Source: Geminicoccaceae bacterium
Lineage (GTDB): Bacteria > Pseudomonadota > Alphaproteobacteria > Geminicoccales > Geminicoccaceae
Assembly (NCBI GenBank): GCA_020638465.1
Contig: JACKIM010000001.1
Coordinates: 1,930,501 to 1,994,500, forward strand
Length of the DNA: 64,000 bases
Direction of reading: 5' to 3'
The translations under genes and the position numbers were made by a program. The notes beneath the pieces are model-generated. The model was not told the DNA's origin. It ran no database searches and was given only the letters and a program-made list of their open reading frames with translations. This document shows positions 15,472-23,831 of this stretch, piece after piece. Every line of letters begins with the position of its first letter. Position 1 is the first letter of the stretch.

Positions 15472-16866
15472 ATGACGAGCAAGACAGGCAGCGGACGCGA
15501 TCTCTGGGGTGGACATTTCTCCACCGGTCCGGCCCCGCTGATGGAACAGATTAACGCATCCATCGGCTTCGACAAGCGGCTCTACGCTCACGATGTCGCG
15601 GGTTCGAAGGCACATGCCCGCATGCTGGCCCGCTGCGGCATCATCTCGGATGCCGATCGCGATGCGATCATCGGCGGCCTCGACACGATATTGGGCGAGA
15701 TCGAGCGCGGTGAATTCGTCTTCAGGACCGAACTGGAGGATATTCACCTCAATGTCGAGGCCCGGCTGACCGAACTGGTTGGGGAGCCGGGCCGTCGGCT
15801 GCATACCGGCCGCTCGCGCAATGACCAGGTGGCCACCGACTTCAAGCTGTGGACCCGGGATGCCTATGACCGTGCGGAGGTCCTCATCGAGGAGCTCATG
15901 CGCGCGCTGGTGGACAAGGCTGACGCTCATTCCGGTCAGGTCATGCCGGGCTTCACCCATCTTCAGGCAGCCCAGCCGGTGACGTTCGGCCATCATCTGC
16001 TGGCCTATGTCGAGATGCTGGCGCGCGACCGCTCCCGCTTCGCCGATGGCCGCAGGCGGATGAATGTTTCTCCCCTGGGGGCGGCGGCACTGGCCGGAAC
16101 CAGTTTCCCCGTCGATCGCGAGATGACCGCCAGCGATCTCGGTTTCGACATGCCGGCGGCCAATTCACTCGATGCGGTTTCCGATCGCGATTTCGCGCTC
16201 GAATATCTCGCGGCGGCGAGCATCCTTGCGGTGCACCTTTCGCGGCTGGCTGAAGAACTCGTGCTGTGGTCGACGCCGCAGTTCGGCTTCGTGCGGATGG
16301 GCGAGGAGTTCACCTCGGGCAGTTCGATCATGCCGCAGAAGCGCAATCCGGACGCTGCCGAACTGCTGCGCGGCAAGAGCGGTCGGGTGATCGGACATCT
16401 GCAGGCGCTGCTGGTGATGCTCAAGGGATTGCCGCTGACCTACAGCAAGGACATGCAGGAGGACAAGGAAGGGCTGTTCGACGCGGTCGACACCGTCGAA
16501 TTGTGCCTTGCGGCGGCAGCAGAAATGATCGGTGGCATGCAGGTGTTCGGCAAGCGCATGGAAGCGGCGGCCGGTGTCGGCTTCACGACCGCCACCGATC
16601 TGGCCGACTGGCTTGTTCGGGCGAAGGGCGCACCGTTCCGCGACGCCCATTCCCTCGCGGCCCGGGCCGTCAAGCGCGCCGAGGAGAAAGGGTGTGGTCT
16701 CGAGGGCTTGTCCCTCGACGACCTGCAGGCCATCGACGATCGTATCGACGACGGGGTGTTCGAGGTGCTGGGCGTGCATCGCTCAGTGGCCAGCCGCACG
16801 AGTTTCGGCGGCACGGCGCCGGAGCGCGTACGCGAGCAGATCGCACGCTGGAGGGCGGAGCTGTGA
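15472..16866 (+). CDS. argH: Argininosuccinate lyase
   Basis: The 464-residue enzyme splits argininosuccinate into arginine and fumarate, the last step of arginine synthesis. The fumarase/aspartase superfamily signature GSSIMPQKRNPD lies at about 283-294, with the flexible catalytic Ser. Other conserved blocks are LHTGRSRNDQVATDFKLW (110-127), GFTHLQAAQPVTFGHH (160-175) and SPLGAAALAGT. The ATG at 15472 gives the family N-terminus WGGHFSTGPAPLMEQ. The gene begins a plus-strand run with the small lipoprotein, lysA and the DUF4175 gene. Confidence 0.96.
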   Translation: MTSKTGSGRDLWGGHFSTGPAPLMEQINASIGFDKRLYAHDVAGSKAHARMLARCGIISDADRDAIIGGLDTILGEIERGEFVFRTELEDIHLNVEARLTELVGEPGRRLHTGRSRNDQVATDFKLWTRDAYDRAEVLIEELMRALVDKADAHSGQVMPGFTHLQAAQPVTFGHHLLAYVEMLARDRSRFADGRRRMNVSPLGAAALAGTSFPVDREMTASDLGFDMPAANSLDAVSDRDFALEYLAAASILAVHLSRLAEELVLWSTPQFGFVRMGEEFTSGSSIMPQKRNPDAAELLRGKSGRVIGHLQALLVMLKGLPLTYSKDMQEDKEGLFDAVDTVELCLAAAAEMIGGMQVFGKRMEAAAGVGFTTATDLADWLVRAKGAPFRDAHSLAARAVKRAEEKGCGLEGLSLDDLQAIDDRIDDGVFEVLGVHRSVASRTSFGGTAPERVREQIARWRAEL

Positions 16867-17039
16867 GGCGTCGCGAACTGGCCATGTTTGCCGCTGGTGT
16901 CCTGCTGCTCGCCGGCTGCGGTCGCAAGGGCGATCTCAGGCTCCCGAAGTCTGCAACGGACGACGGGCCCGCACCCGATGCTCAACCGGGGTCGCCGGTC
17001 GAACGGAAGCCCGAAGGGAACACGGATAACGGCTCCTAG
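16863..17039 (+). CDS. lptM: Small LptM-like lipoprotein
   Basis: The 58-residue protein has a lipoprotein signal with lipobox LLLAGC, followed by GRKGDLRLP, very like the LptM/YifL pattern GCGQKGPLYLP. LptM helps the LPS translocon LptD-LptE fold and form disulfides in the outer membrane. The rest is a disordered, Pro/Asp-rich tail. The GTG start overlaps the argH stop (GTGA), with an alternative ATG at 16884. The place between argH and lysA is the one usual for this gene in alphaproteobacteria. Confidence 0.8.
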   Translation: MRRRELAMFAAGVLLLAGCGRKGDLRLPKSATDDGPAPDAQPGSPVERKPEGNTDNGS

Positions 17040-17072
17040 GAACCGGACCCGGAATACAAGGAAAATGACCTC

Positions 17073-18356
17073 ATGACCGCAGCCTTTCGTCATGTGGATG
17101 GCACACTCCACTGTGAGGGTGTCAGTCTCACGGAACTGGCCGACCGTGTTGGCACGCCGCTCTATGTCTATTCGAAGGCATGGATGCAGGGGCGACTTCG
17201 GGAGTTCCAGCAGGCTTTCTCCCGGCTGGATGCGCTCTTCTGCTACGCGCTCAAGGCCAACAGCAATCTGGCCGTGATCCGTACGCTGGCACGGGCCGGG
17301 GCGGGCGCGGACACGGTTTCCATGGGCGAGATCAGGCGGGCGCTGGCTGCCGGGGTGGAGCCCGAAAAGATCGTCTTCGCCGGTGTCGCCAAGACGGATG
17401 ACGAGATTCGCTTCGCGCTGCAACACGAGATCCTGCAACTCAATGCCGAATCGGTGCCCGAGCTCAGGCGCATCTCGGCAATCGCAGCGAGCCTCGGCGT
17501 CACCGCACCCGTGGCGCTTCGCGTCAACCCGGACATCGCGGCGGGAACCCACGAGAAGATCAGCACCGGCAGGCGGCAGGACAAGTTCGGGATCGTGCAT
17601 GACGAGGTGCCGGCGGTGCTCGATCTCATCGGGGATCTTGGCAATCTCCGGGCGGTCGGGCTGCATCTGCATATCGGCTCGCAGATCACCAGTGTCGATC
17701 CGTTCGAGGCGGCCTATGCGCGCAGCATCGATCTGTTCGTGCAGATGCGGGCGGCGGGGCATCCACTGTCGACCCTGGATCTGGGCGGTGGTTTCGGAGT
17801 CACCTATCGTGACGAACGGCCACTCGATGCGGAGGCCTATGCCGGACTGGTCCGGCGGCTGACCAGGGGGCTCGATTGCCGCCTGATGTTCGAGCCCGGC
17901 CGGGCGCTGGTCGCCGAGGCCGGTGTGCTGGTCAGCCGGGTCATTTACCGGAAAGTAACGTCCGACAGGCAGTTTCTCATTCTCGACGCCGGCATGAACA
18001 CGCTGATCCGACCCGCCATGTATGATGCCTATCACGAGATCGTGCCTGTTGTTGAACATGGAGACAACCGCCTGCCGATGGATGTGGTGGGGCCGATATG
18101 CGAGAGTAGCGATGTTTTCGGGCGGGGGCGGCTGCTGCCGCCGCTCGATTCGGGCGATCTCGTTGCTTTCCGCTCTGCCGGCGCCTATGGTGCTGTCATG
18201 GCGTCCGACTACAACAGTCGGCCGAGCCCGGCAGAAGTTCTGGTCGACGGTGAGCGGTGGGCCCTGGTCAAGCCCCATCGACATGCTGAGGAGCAGTTCG
18301 CTGATGAAAGCATTCCCGGCTGGCTCGAAGAGGATCGAGGTATCGCCACGGCATGA
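17073..18356 (+). CDS. lysA: Diaminopimelate decarboxylase
   Basis: The 427-residue fold-III PLP enzyme converts meso-diaminopimelate to lysine. The PLP Lys is Lys61 in FCYALKANSN. The other conserved parts are LHLHIGSQI, LDLGGGFGVTY, FEPGRALVAEAGVLV and the active-site loop GPICESSDVFGRGRLLP with its Cys; YGAVMASDYNSRP is the C-terminal ligand-binding part. Because meso-diaminopimelate also goes into peptidoglycan through MurE, encoded nearby, this gene sits at the branch to lysine. It follows the lipoprotein by 33 bases and precedes the DUF4175 gene by 33 bases. Confidence 0.96.
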   Translation: MTAAFRHVDGTLHCEGVSLTELADRVGTPLYVYSKAWMQGRLREFQQAFSRLDALFCYALKANSNLAVIRTLARAGAGADTVSMGEIRRALAAGVEPEKIVFAGVAKTDDEIRFALQHEILQLNAESVPELRRISAIAASLGVTAPVALRVNPDIAAGTHEKISTGRRQDKFGIVHDEVPAVLDLIGDLGNLRAVGLHLHIGSQITSVDPFEAAYARSIDLFVQMRAAGHPLSTLDLGGGFGVTYRDERPLDAEAYAGLVRRLTRGLDCRLMFEPGRALVAEAGVLVSRVIYRKVTSDRQFLILDAGMNTLIRPAMYDAYHEIVPVVEHGDNRLPMDVVGPICESSDVFGRGRLLPPLDSGDLVAFRSAGAYGAVMASDYNSRPSPAEVLVDGERWALVKPHRHAEEQFADESIPGWLEEDRGIATA

Positions 18357-18389
18357 GAGGCTGACCGGGCCGGTCCTGCAGGCAGTACG

Positions 18390-20870
18390 GTGGTGAGCCG
18401 GTCGGTGGGGGCAGGGGTGCGCAGGCTGGGCCTGCGTCTCTTCGGAGCGCGCCTGTTCGAGACCGTCGAGCGACTGTGGCCGGCTGTCTTCCCTGCCGTT
18501 GTCGTTCTGGTCCTTTTTGCCATTCTGGCGTTCGTCGATTTCTGGGGACATGTTCCTGTATGGGTTCACTGGATCGGGCTCGGGATATTCGGTCTGGTCC
18601 TCGTGGGCGCGCTCGGTTCCGGTTTGCGCAGGCTGCGGCCGGTGACGCGGGGCGAAGCCATAAGGCGTCTTGAACGCGACAGTGAATTGTCCCACGAACC
18701 GTTGGGCTCGCTTGAGGACAGGCTGGGTACGGGCGAACACGATCCCCTGACGCGACGTCTGTGGGAGCGACAGCGGGAGCGGGCACTGCGGCAAGCTGGA
18801 CGGTTGCGCCTTGGTCCGCCACGGTCGCCCATGCCACGACTCGATCCCTGGGCCCTGCGGGCTATTCTGGGGCTCGTACTGCTGGTTTCCCTGGTCGAAG
18901 CTCGTGGTGAATGGTGGCCGAGGCTGGTGCAGGCGGTGGTGCCGGGCGAGCGGGTGAACGTCGTGCCGGCGGAAGTTGCCATCCGTCTGTGGATCACGCC
19001 TCCGGCCTACACCGGAACGGCACCATTCGGCGAGGAGAGAACGGCCCGTTCGGATACGCTGTCGGTTCCAGCCGGAAGCGAGTTGCTGTTGCAGGTCCAC
19101 GGCCTGCCGGATCGACAGGAAGCCACTCCGTCGATCAGTCTCGCCGGCCAGCCGGTCGACGTGGAGTGGCTTGGAGCCGATCGCAGCGGGGCGGCCAGTG
19201 CACAGGTGCGGACCGTACTCGATGCAGGCGGTGAACTGGCGGTGCATGTCGGCCATGGCGAGGACGCCCTGTTGCGCTCCTGGAACATCGAGGTCGTCCC
19301 GGACGAGCCGCCGGCGGTGAGCTTTGCCGAAGAACTGGTGGCATCGCAGCGTGCCACTCTCGAAATCCGTTTCGACGCCAGCGACGATTACGGCCTGATG
19401 AGGCTGGAACTGGCTTTCGCGCCGGCCGACCGTCCCGATGCGATGGAGGTGCGAGAATTGCTGGCACCGTCGGGAGCGCCACGCGAGCTGGCAACGGGTG
19501 TCCATGTCGATCTGAGTGCACATCCTCTGGCCGGACTGCCGGTGAGGATGCGTCTTCGCGCAGTCGATGCAATCGACCAGGTGGGGGAAAGTCGTGAAAT
19601 CGAGATGGTCCTGCCCGAGCGGAAATTCGTTCATCCTCTTGCAAGGGCGATTATCGCCATCCGCAAGGAAATCGTCCGCGAGCCGGAGAATGTCTCGATG
19701 TCCGCAGCCAAACTCGACGCGCTGGCGCGAACCGGGCCTGCGGAGGATTTTGGGGTCGCGGTGCCGCTGACCCTGCTGGCCGCGTCAAGCCGGCTGACAC
19801 GGCCCGGTCCCGATGGCGAAAGGGTCCAGTCCGTTGTCGCGATGTTGTGGGACCTGGCCCTGTTCATCGAGGACGGGCGGTTGTCGCTGGCGGAAAAGGA
19901 GCTGCGCGCGCTGCAGGAGGAATTGCAGCGTGCCTTGCTCGAAGGTGCCGACAGCGCCGAACTTGAACAGTTGATGGACCGGCTGCAGGAAGCCATGGAG
20001 CGCTACATGCAGGAGATGATGCGCAATTCCGTGGAGCAGGCGCAGCGCATGCCTGAAGGGATGCCGGTTCAGCCGATCGATCCCTCGCAGATGATCACGC
20101 CGCAGGATCTGCAGTCGATGATGGACCGTGCGCGCGAACTGATGCGCAACGGCGCGCGGGAACAGGCGCAGGAGTTGCTGTCGCAGTTGCAGCGGATGAT
20201 GGAAAACATGCAGACGGCACTGCAGCCGATGCAGCCCGGCCCCGGCGAACAGGCCATGGGTGACCTGCAGCGGATGATCGAATTGCAGCAGGAGTTGCTC
20301 GACCGTTCCTTCCAGATGCAAAATCGTCAGGACGGCCAACCGCAAGCTGGTGAGAGCGAAACGCGGCCGGGGCAGCAGGGCCAGCCGGGCGAGCAGGACG
20401 CGGGTCGGTCGGCTGGCGAACAGGAGGCGCTGCGGCGTGCCCTGGGAGAGCTGATGCGGCGCATGGGTGAAATGGGTATGGATATCCCGCGGTCGCTTGG
20501 TCAGGCCGAAATGCAGATGCGCGGCGCTCGCGATGCCCTGCAGCGGGGAGAGGCCGGGCAGGCGATCGGGCCGCAGGGGCAGGCCGTCGACCTGATGCAG
20601 CAGGGCGGTCAGGCGATGATGCAGCAGTTGCGCGAGATGATGGCGCAGCAGGGCATGCAGCCGGGACGGGCCCAGCAGCAGGGTCGTGACCCGTTGGGGC
20701 GTTCGACGCGCAATGATGGAGGTTTCAGCCCCGAGGGCACGAAGCTGCCGGCAGAAAATGACCTCGGCAGGGCGCGTGGGGTGCTCGAGGAACTGTACCG
20801 CCGCTCGCGCGACCGCCAGCGGCCACCGGTGGAGCTCGATTATTACGACCGCCTGCTCGATCGTTTCTGA
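18390..20870 (+). CDS. TIGR02302/DUF4175 family membrane protein
   Basis: The 826-residue protein matches the alphaproteobacterial TIGR02302 family. Three hydrophobic helices (about residues 30-50, 52-75 and 150-170) anchor the N-terminus. A beta-rich periplasmic domain follows (WITPPAYTGTAPF and DEPPAVSFAEEL are typical). The last 350 residues are long helices very rich in Gln, Met and Glu with repeated pieces such as LQRMMENMQ and LREMMAQQGMQ, likely coiled coil. The function is not known; an envelope role is inferred from topology. Two GTG codons are in tandem at the start and neither has a strong ribosome site. Confidence 0.85.
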   Translation: MVSRSVGAGVRRLGLRLFGARLFETVERLWPAVFPAVVVLVLFAILAFVDFWGHVPVWVHWIGLGIFGLVLVGALGSGLRRLRPVTRGEAIRRLERDSELSHEPLGSLEDRLGTGEHDPLTRRLWERQRERALRQAGRLRLGPPRSPMPRLDPWALRAILGLVLLVSLVEARGEWWPRLVQAVVPGERVNVVPAEVAIRLWITPPAYTGTAPFGEERTARSDTLSVPAGSELLLQVHGLPDRQEATPSISLAGQPVDVEWLGADRSGAASAQVRTVLDAGGELAVHVGHGEDALLRSWNIEVVPDEPPAVSFAEELVASQRATLEIRFDASDDYGLMRLELAFAPADRPDAMEVRELLAPSGAPRELATGVHVDLSAHPLAGLPVRMRLRAVDAIDQVGESREIEMVLPERKFVHPLARAIIAIRKEIVREPENVSMSAAKLDALARTGPAEDFGVAVPLTLLAASSRLTRPGPDGERVQSVVAMLWDLALFIEDGRLSLAEKELRALQEELQRALLEGADSAELEQLMDRLQEAMERYMQEMMRNSVEQAQRMPEGMPVQPIDPSQMITPQDLQSMMDRARELMRNGAREQAQELLSQLQRMMENMQTALQPMQPGPGEQAMGDLQRMIELQQELLDRSFQMQNRQDGQPQAGESETRPGQQGQPGEQDAGRSAGEQEALRRALGELMRRMGEMGMDIPRSLGQAEMQMRGARDALQRGEAGQAIGPQGQAVDLMQQGGQAMMQQLREMMAQQGMQPGRAQQQGRDPLGRSTRNDGGFSPEGTKLPAENDLGRARGVLEELYRRSRDRQRPPVELDYYDRLLDRF

Positions 20871-20922
20871 ACGTCACCTGTCGCCCAGTCATGGCAATCG
20901 TCCGCCCGGGGCGGTCATTGAC

Positions 20923-21555
20923 ATGATCATCCTTCACTATACCGGCATGCTGGATGGACGGGCCGCGCTGGATCGCCTTTGCGATCCGGAGGCCGAAGTT
21001 AGTGCGCACTATCTGGTCGAGGAGGATGGTCGCATTCTGGCACTTGTCGACGAGGAGCGGCAGGCCTGGCATGCGGGTGTGAGCGGATGGGGCGGTCGCC
21101 GCCGCCTCAATGACGTCTCGATCGGCATCGAGATTGTCAATCCCGGTCACGAATGGGGCTACAGGCCGTTTCCCGAACAACAGATGCAGGCTGTGGAAAG
21201 GCTGGTCGCCGACATCGTGCGCCGACGGGCGATCCGTCCGGCGCTGGTTCTGGGGCACAGTGATGTCGCGCCGGCACGCAAGGACGATCCGGGCGAGCTG
21301 TTCGAATGGTCGCGGCTGGCACGGCAGGGGCTGGCGGTTGCCCTCGCCGGAGCTCCCGAGGGCATGCCCGACCGGGAGCTGGCGGTCGCCGCACTCCGTC
21401 GCATCGGTTACGACTTCGAGCTGCCGGCCACCGAGCCATGGCATGTGATCCGGGCATTCCAGCGGCGATTTCGTCCGTCGCGGGTGGACGGCGTGCTCGA
21501 TGCGCAAACGATGGGGCTCATAATGACCCTTGAACGCGAATATCCCAGCGCCTAG
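20923..21555 (+). CDS. AmpD-like N-acetylmuramoyl-L-alanine amidase with PG-binding domain
   Basis: The protein of at least 210 residues is an amidase_2 enzyme. The zinc ligands are the His of LHYTGM near the N-terminus, the His of LGHSDVAPARKDDPG and the Asp of that same loop. A peptidoglycan_binding_1 domain follows (AFQRRFRPSRVDGVLD). It cleaves the bond between muramic acid and L-Ala in cell wall fragments. The true start is uncertain. Sequence similar to the family N-terminus (SPSHGNRPPGAVID) continues upstream of the ATG at 20923 in the same frame, to a CTG at 20878 just after the DUF4175 stop, but no standard start codon lies there. Confidence 0.85.
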   Translation: MIILHYTGMLDGRAALDRLCDPEAEVSAHYLVEEDGRILALVDEERQAWHAGVSGWGGRRRLNDVSIGIEIVNPGHEWGYRPFPEQQMQAVERLVADIVRRRAIRPALVLGHSDVAPARKDDPGELFEWSRLARQGLAVALAGAPEGMPDRELAVAALRRIGYDFELPATEPWHVIRAFQRRFRPSRVDGVLDAQTMGLIMTLEREYPSA

Positions 21556-21563
21556 ACCGGGAC

Positions 21564-21967
<404 letters not shown>

Positions 21968-21970
<3 letters not shown>

Positions 21971-21980
21971 AAGTTCTGGA
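21968..21980 (+). repeat. Copy 1 of a 13-base repeat before the dcw cluster
   Basis: GGCAAGTTCTGGA differs at one base from the copies at 22080-22092 and 22478-22490. It overlaps the last bases of the RNase P RNA P1 helix. Confidence 0.7.
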
Positions 21981-22002
21981 GGATTTTCAAGCTGTACTCC
22001 TT

Positions 22003-22011
22003 TCATCCACA
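22003..22011 (+). promoter_or_regulatory. DnaA-box-like site (one mismatch)
   Basis: TCATCCACA differs from the consensus TTATCCACA at one base and lies 13 bases before the perfect box, in the same direction. Confidence 0.4.
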
Positions 22012-22024
22012 TGTTCTTTGTGAG

Positions 22025-22033
22025 TTATCCACA
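22025..22033 (+). promoter_or_regulatory. Perfect DnaA box
   Basis: TTATCCACA matches the high-affinity DnaA consensus exactly and is followed directly by a very AT-rich stretch (22035-22075). Confidence 0.55.
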
Positions 22034-22079
22034 GAAATATTCTTTTTAGCATAAAATTTATCTATTACAATAGGTTGCC

Positions 22080-22092
22080 GGTAAGTTCTGGA
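22080..22092 (+). repeat. Copy 2 of the 13-base repeat
   Basis: GGTAAGTTCTGGA is identical to copy 3 at 22478-22490. Confidence 0.7.
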
Positions 22093-22473
22093 GTTAATTC
22101 TGCATTCAGAAAGCTTGACCACAGGTGGTGTCGAGGCTAGGTTGTAGCAACCTTGCAACTTAGTTGAATCCTTTTTTCCTTTGCAGAATGACTCGCTGGA
22201 CAGAAGTCAAGCGTTAGTAAGGCAAAATATAAAGGAGAAGTGCGAGATCGCGTTTGGAAAAGTCAGACACCATTAGGTTGAAAGAAGAATGTTCAAGCCG
22301 AGGTGGTGCGGTTTGTCTTTGCGGTCTTTAGCGGTTACTTCGTCGTTTTTCCTTGATTCAACTGGAGTGGGTCTCTCAAGCATGTTGTGCGGCGAAGTAT
22401 TGTGCGGTAGTGTGCGGGAATCGAATCAACTTGTGGTCGAATTCGGGTTGGCAATGGCGGCTTGGAGGCTGCC

Positions 22474-22482
22474 TGTGGGTAA
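22474..22482 (-). promoter_or_regulatory. DnaA-box-like site (one mismatch) near the rsmH start
   Basis: On the minus strand this reads TTACCCACA, one base from the consensus. It overlaps the third copy of the 13-base repeat and ends 16 bases before the rsmH ATG. Confidence 0.35.
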
Positions 22483-22490
22483 GTTCTGGA
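22478..22490 (+). repeat. Copy 3 of the 13-base repeat, at the rsmH start
   Basis: GGTAAGTTCTGGA ends eight bases before the rsmH ATG, so it occupies the place of the ribosome binding site. Confidence 0.7.
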
Positions 22491-22497
22491 TAACCTG

Positions 22498-23448
22498 ATG
22501 ACGCATGAGCCCGTGATGCTTGCCGAGATGGTGAACGCGCTGGCGCCGCGTGACGGTGGCGTCTATCTCGACGCTACTTTCGGCGGTGGTGGCTATACGC
22601 GTGCCATTTTGCGGGCAGCCGAATGCCGGGTCATTGCCATCGACCGCGATCCCGATGCCATGGCTCGCGCGCGCGAGCTGGCTGCGGGCGAGCCTCGGCT
22701 GGCCGTGGTGCAGGGGTGTTTCTCCGGGATGGCGTCGATGATCGTCAACGCGGGATATTCCCGTGTCGATGGAATTGTTCTCGATGTCGGTGTGTCGTCC
22801 TTCCAGCTCGACGACGCTTCGCGCGGCTTCTCGTTCCGGAATGACGGTCCCTTGGACATGCGCATGGCGGCGGAGGGTGAGAGTGCTGCCGATCTCGTGG
22901 CCACGCGTACTCCGGAGGAGCTTGCGAGGATCTTTCGGCAGTTCGGTGATGAGCCGGAAGCGGGGCGTGTGGCGCGGGCCATTGTTTCTCGCCGGGTGGA
23001 GAGGCCATTCGTCACCACGCGCGACCTGGCCGGTGTCATCGCCGATGTCAAGCGCAAGGTCCGTCCCGGGCGTGACCCGGCGACCCAAGTGTTCCAGGCG
23101 CTGCGCATGGCGGTCAATGACGAACTGGGCGAACTCGAAACGGCACTGGCTGCCGCCATGGAAATTCTGGCGCCCGGTGGAAGGCTTGTCGTGGTGGCCT
23201 TTCACTCGGCGGAGGATCGGTTGGTCAAGCGCTTCATCGATGCCGAAAGCGGCCATGGCCGCTCGGTCTCGCGCCACATGCCGGTTGCGGACGGGCCGGT
23301 GCCGCGGTTGCGCTGGCTGCAGCGCAAGGCCGCGCAGCCTTCGGCCGGCGAGGTTCAGCGCAACCCCCGGGCTCGCTCGGCGCGCCTGCGTGCGGCCGAA
23401 CGCATGGCCGGGGACGATGCGGAGCCCGACTGGAGTGCGGCCGCATGA
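22498..23448 (+). CDS. rsmH: 16S rRNA (cytosine-1402-N4)-methyltransferase
   Basis: The 316-residue protein (also MraW) methylates C1402 in the 16S rRNA decoding centre using S-adenosylmethionine. It starts with the family pattern HEPVMLAEMVNAL. The SAM site is YLDATFGGGGYTRAIL (about 21-36) with VIAIDRDPDA; GIVLDVGVSSFQLDDASRGFSF (about 88-110, read in pieces), RTPEELARIF and the C-terminal SFHSAEDR-like VVVAFHSAEDRLVKRF block are present. It opens the division and cell wall cluster here because mraZ is missing. Its ATG has no clear Shine-Dalgarno site; a repeat copy lies there. Confidence 0.96.
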   Translation: MTHEPVMLAEMVNALAPRDGGVYLDATFGGGGYTRAILRAAECRVIAIDRDPDAMARARELAAGEPRLAVVQGCFSGMASMIVNAGYSRVDGIVLDVGVSSFQLDDASRGFSFRNDGPLDMRMAAEGESAADLVATRTPEELARIFRQFGDEPEAGRVARAIVSRRVERPFVTTRDLAGVIADVKRKVRPGRDPATQVFQALRMAVNDELGELETALAAAMEILAPGGRLVVVAFHSAEDRLVKRFIDAESGHGRSVSRHMPVADGPVPRLRWLQRKAAQPSAGEVQRNPRARSARLRAAERMAGDDAEPDWSAAA

Positions 23449-23831
23449 TGACCCGCCAGATTGCGTCCCTCCTCATGCTGACGCTCCTTGTCGCGGCCGG
23501 CGTTTTCCATCTGAAATATTCGGTCGTGCGACTGAACTCCGAGCTCACCTTGCTCGATGCCGATATCGAAGAGGCGCGTTGGCAGATTTCGACGCTCGAA
23601 GCCGACTGGGCCTACCTGACGCGCCCCGAGCGGCTCAGCATGCTGGCCGGCCAGATCGGCATGCATCCGGCATCGGTGGGACGCATCATTCAGGTCGAGC
23701 AGATCGGGCGGATGAAGCAGCTTGAACTCGCCCGTCGACCGATCCCGATCATCCTGCCGTCGGGCGGGGAAGCGGCCTTGCGCTTCAAGCCCGTGGCAAC
23801 GTTCAATCTCGACGCTGACGGTGACGAGTAA
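23445..23831 (+). CDS. ftsL: Cell division protein FtsL
   Basis: The 128-residue protein has the FtsL layout: a short cytoplasmic start, one membrane helix (about residues 4-20) and a periplasmic coiled coil (LNSELTLLDADIEEARWQIS) followed by the conserved LTRPERLSMLA. FtsL joins FtsQ and FtsB and helps activate the FtsW-FtsI synthase at the septum. It is recognised by position between rsmH and ftsI as much as by sequence, since FtsL is poorly conserved. The start overlaps the rsmH stop (ATGATGA) and its own stop overlaps the ftsI start (TAATG). Confidence 0.9.
   Translation: MMTRQIASLLMLTLLVAAGVFHLKYSVVRLNSELTLLDADIEEARWQISTLEADWAYLTRPERLSMLAGQIGMHPASVGRIIQVEQIGRMKQLELARRPIPIILPSGGEAALRFKPVATFNLDADGDE

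Larger units (their letters stand above)
21971..22497. other. AT-rich mraZ-less region before the dcw cluster
   Basis: About 530 bases separate rnpB from rsmH. The stretch 22010-22300 is far richer in A and T than the rest of the window. In most relatives mraZ lies here; no MraZ-like reading frame is found on either strand. The region holds three copies of a 13-base repeat, a perfect DnaA box with neighbouring variants, and an open frame of 69 codons (22289-22498) whose stop overlaps the rsmH start but whose protein resembles nothing known to me. It is most likely the control region of the cell wall cluster. Confidence 0.6.

Noticed and set aside
16440..19634. Very long minus-strand open frame opposite argH, lysA and the DUF4175 gene
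   Set aside because: It is antisense to three well-supported genes; its protein is rich in His, Arg and Pro with no family likeness, as expected for a shadow frame in GC-rich DNA.
21971..22497. Chromosome replication origin
   Set aside because: There are too few DnaA boxes, no AT-rich 13-mer array and none of the usual origin-linked genes; control of the cluster is the simpler reading.
22289..22498. 69-codon frame before rsmH as a firm gene call
   Set aside because: It is interesting for its overlap with rsmH but its residues (many Cys, Trp, Ser) match nothing and the codon use is unlike the neighbours, so it is kept only as a finding.
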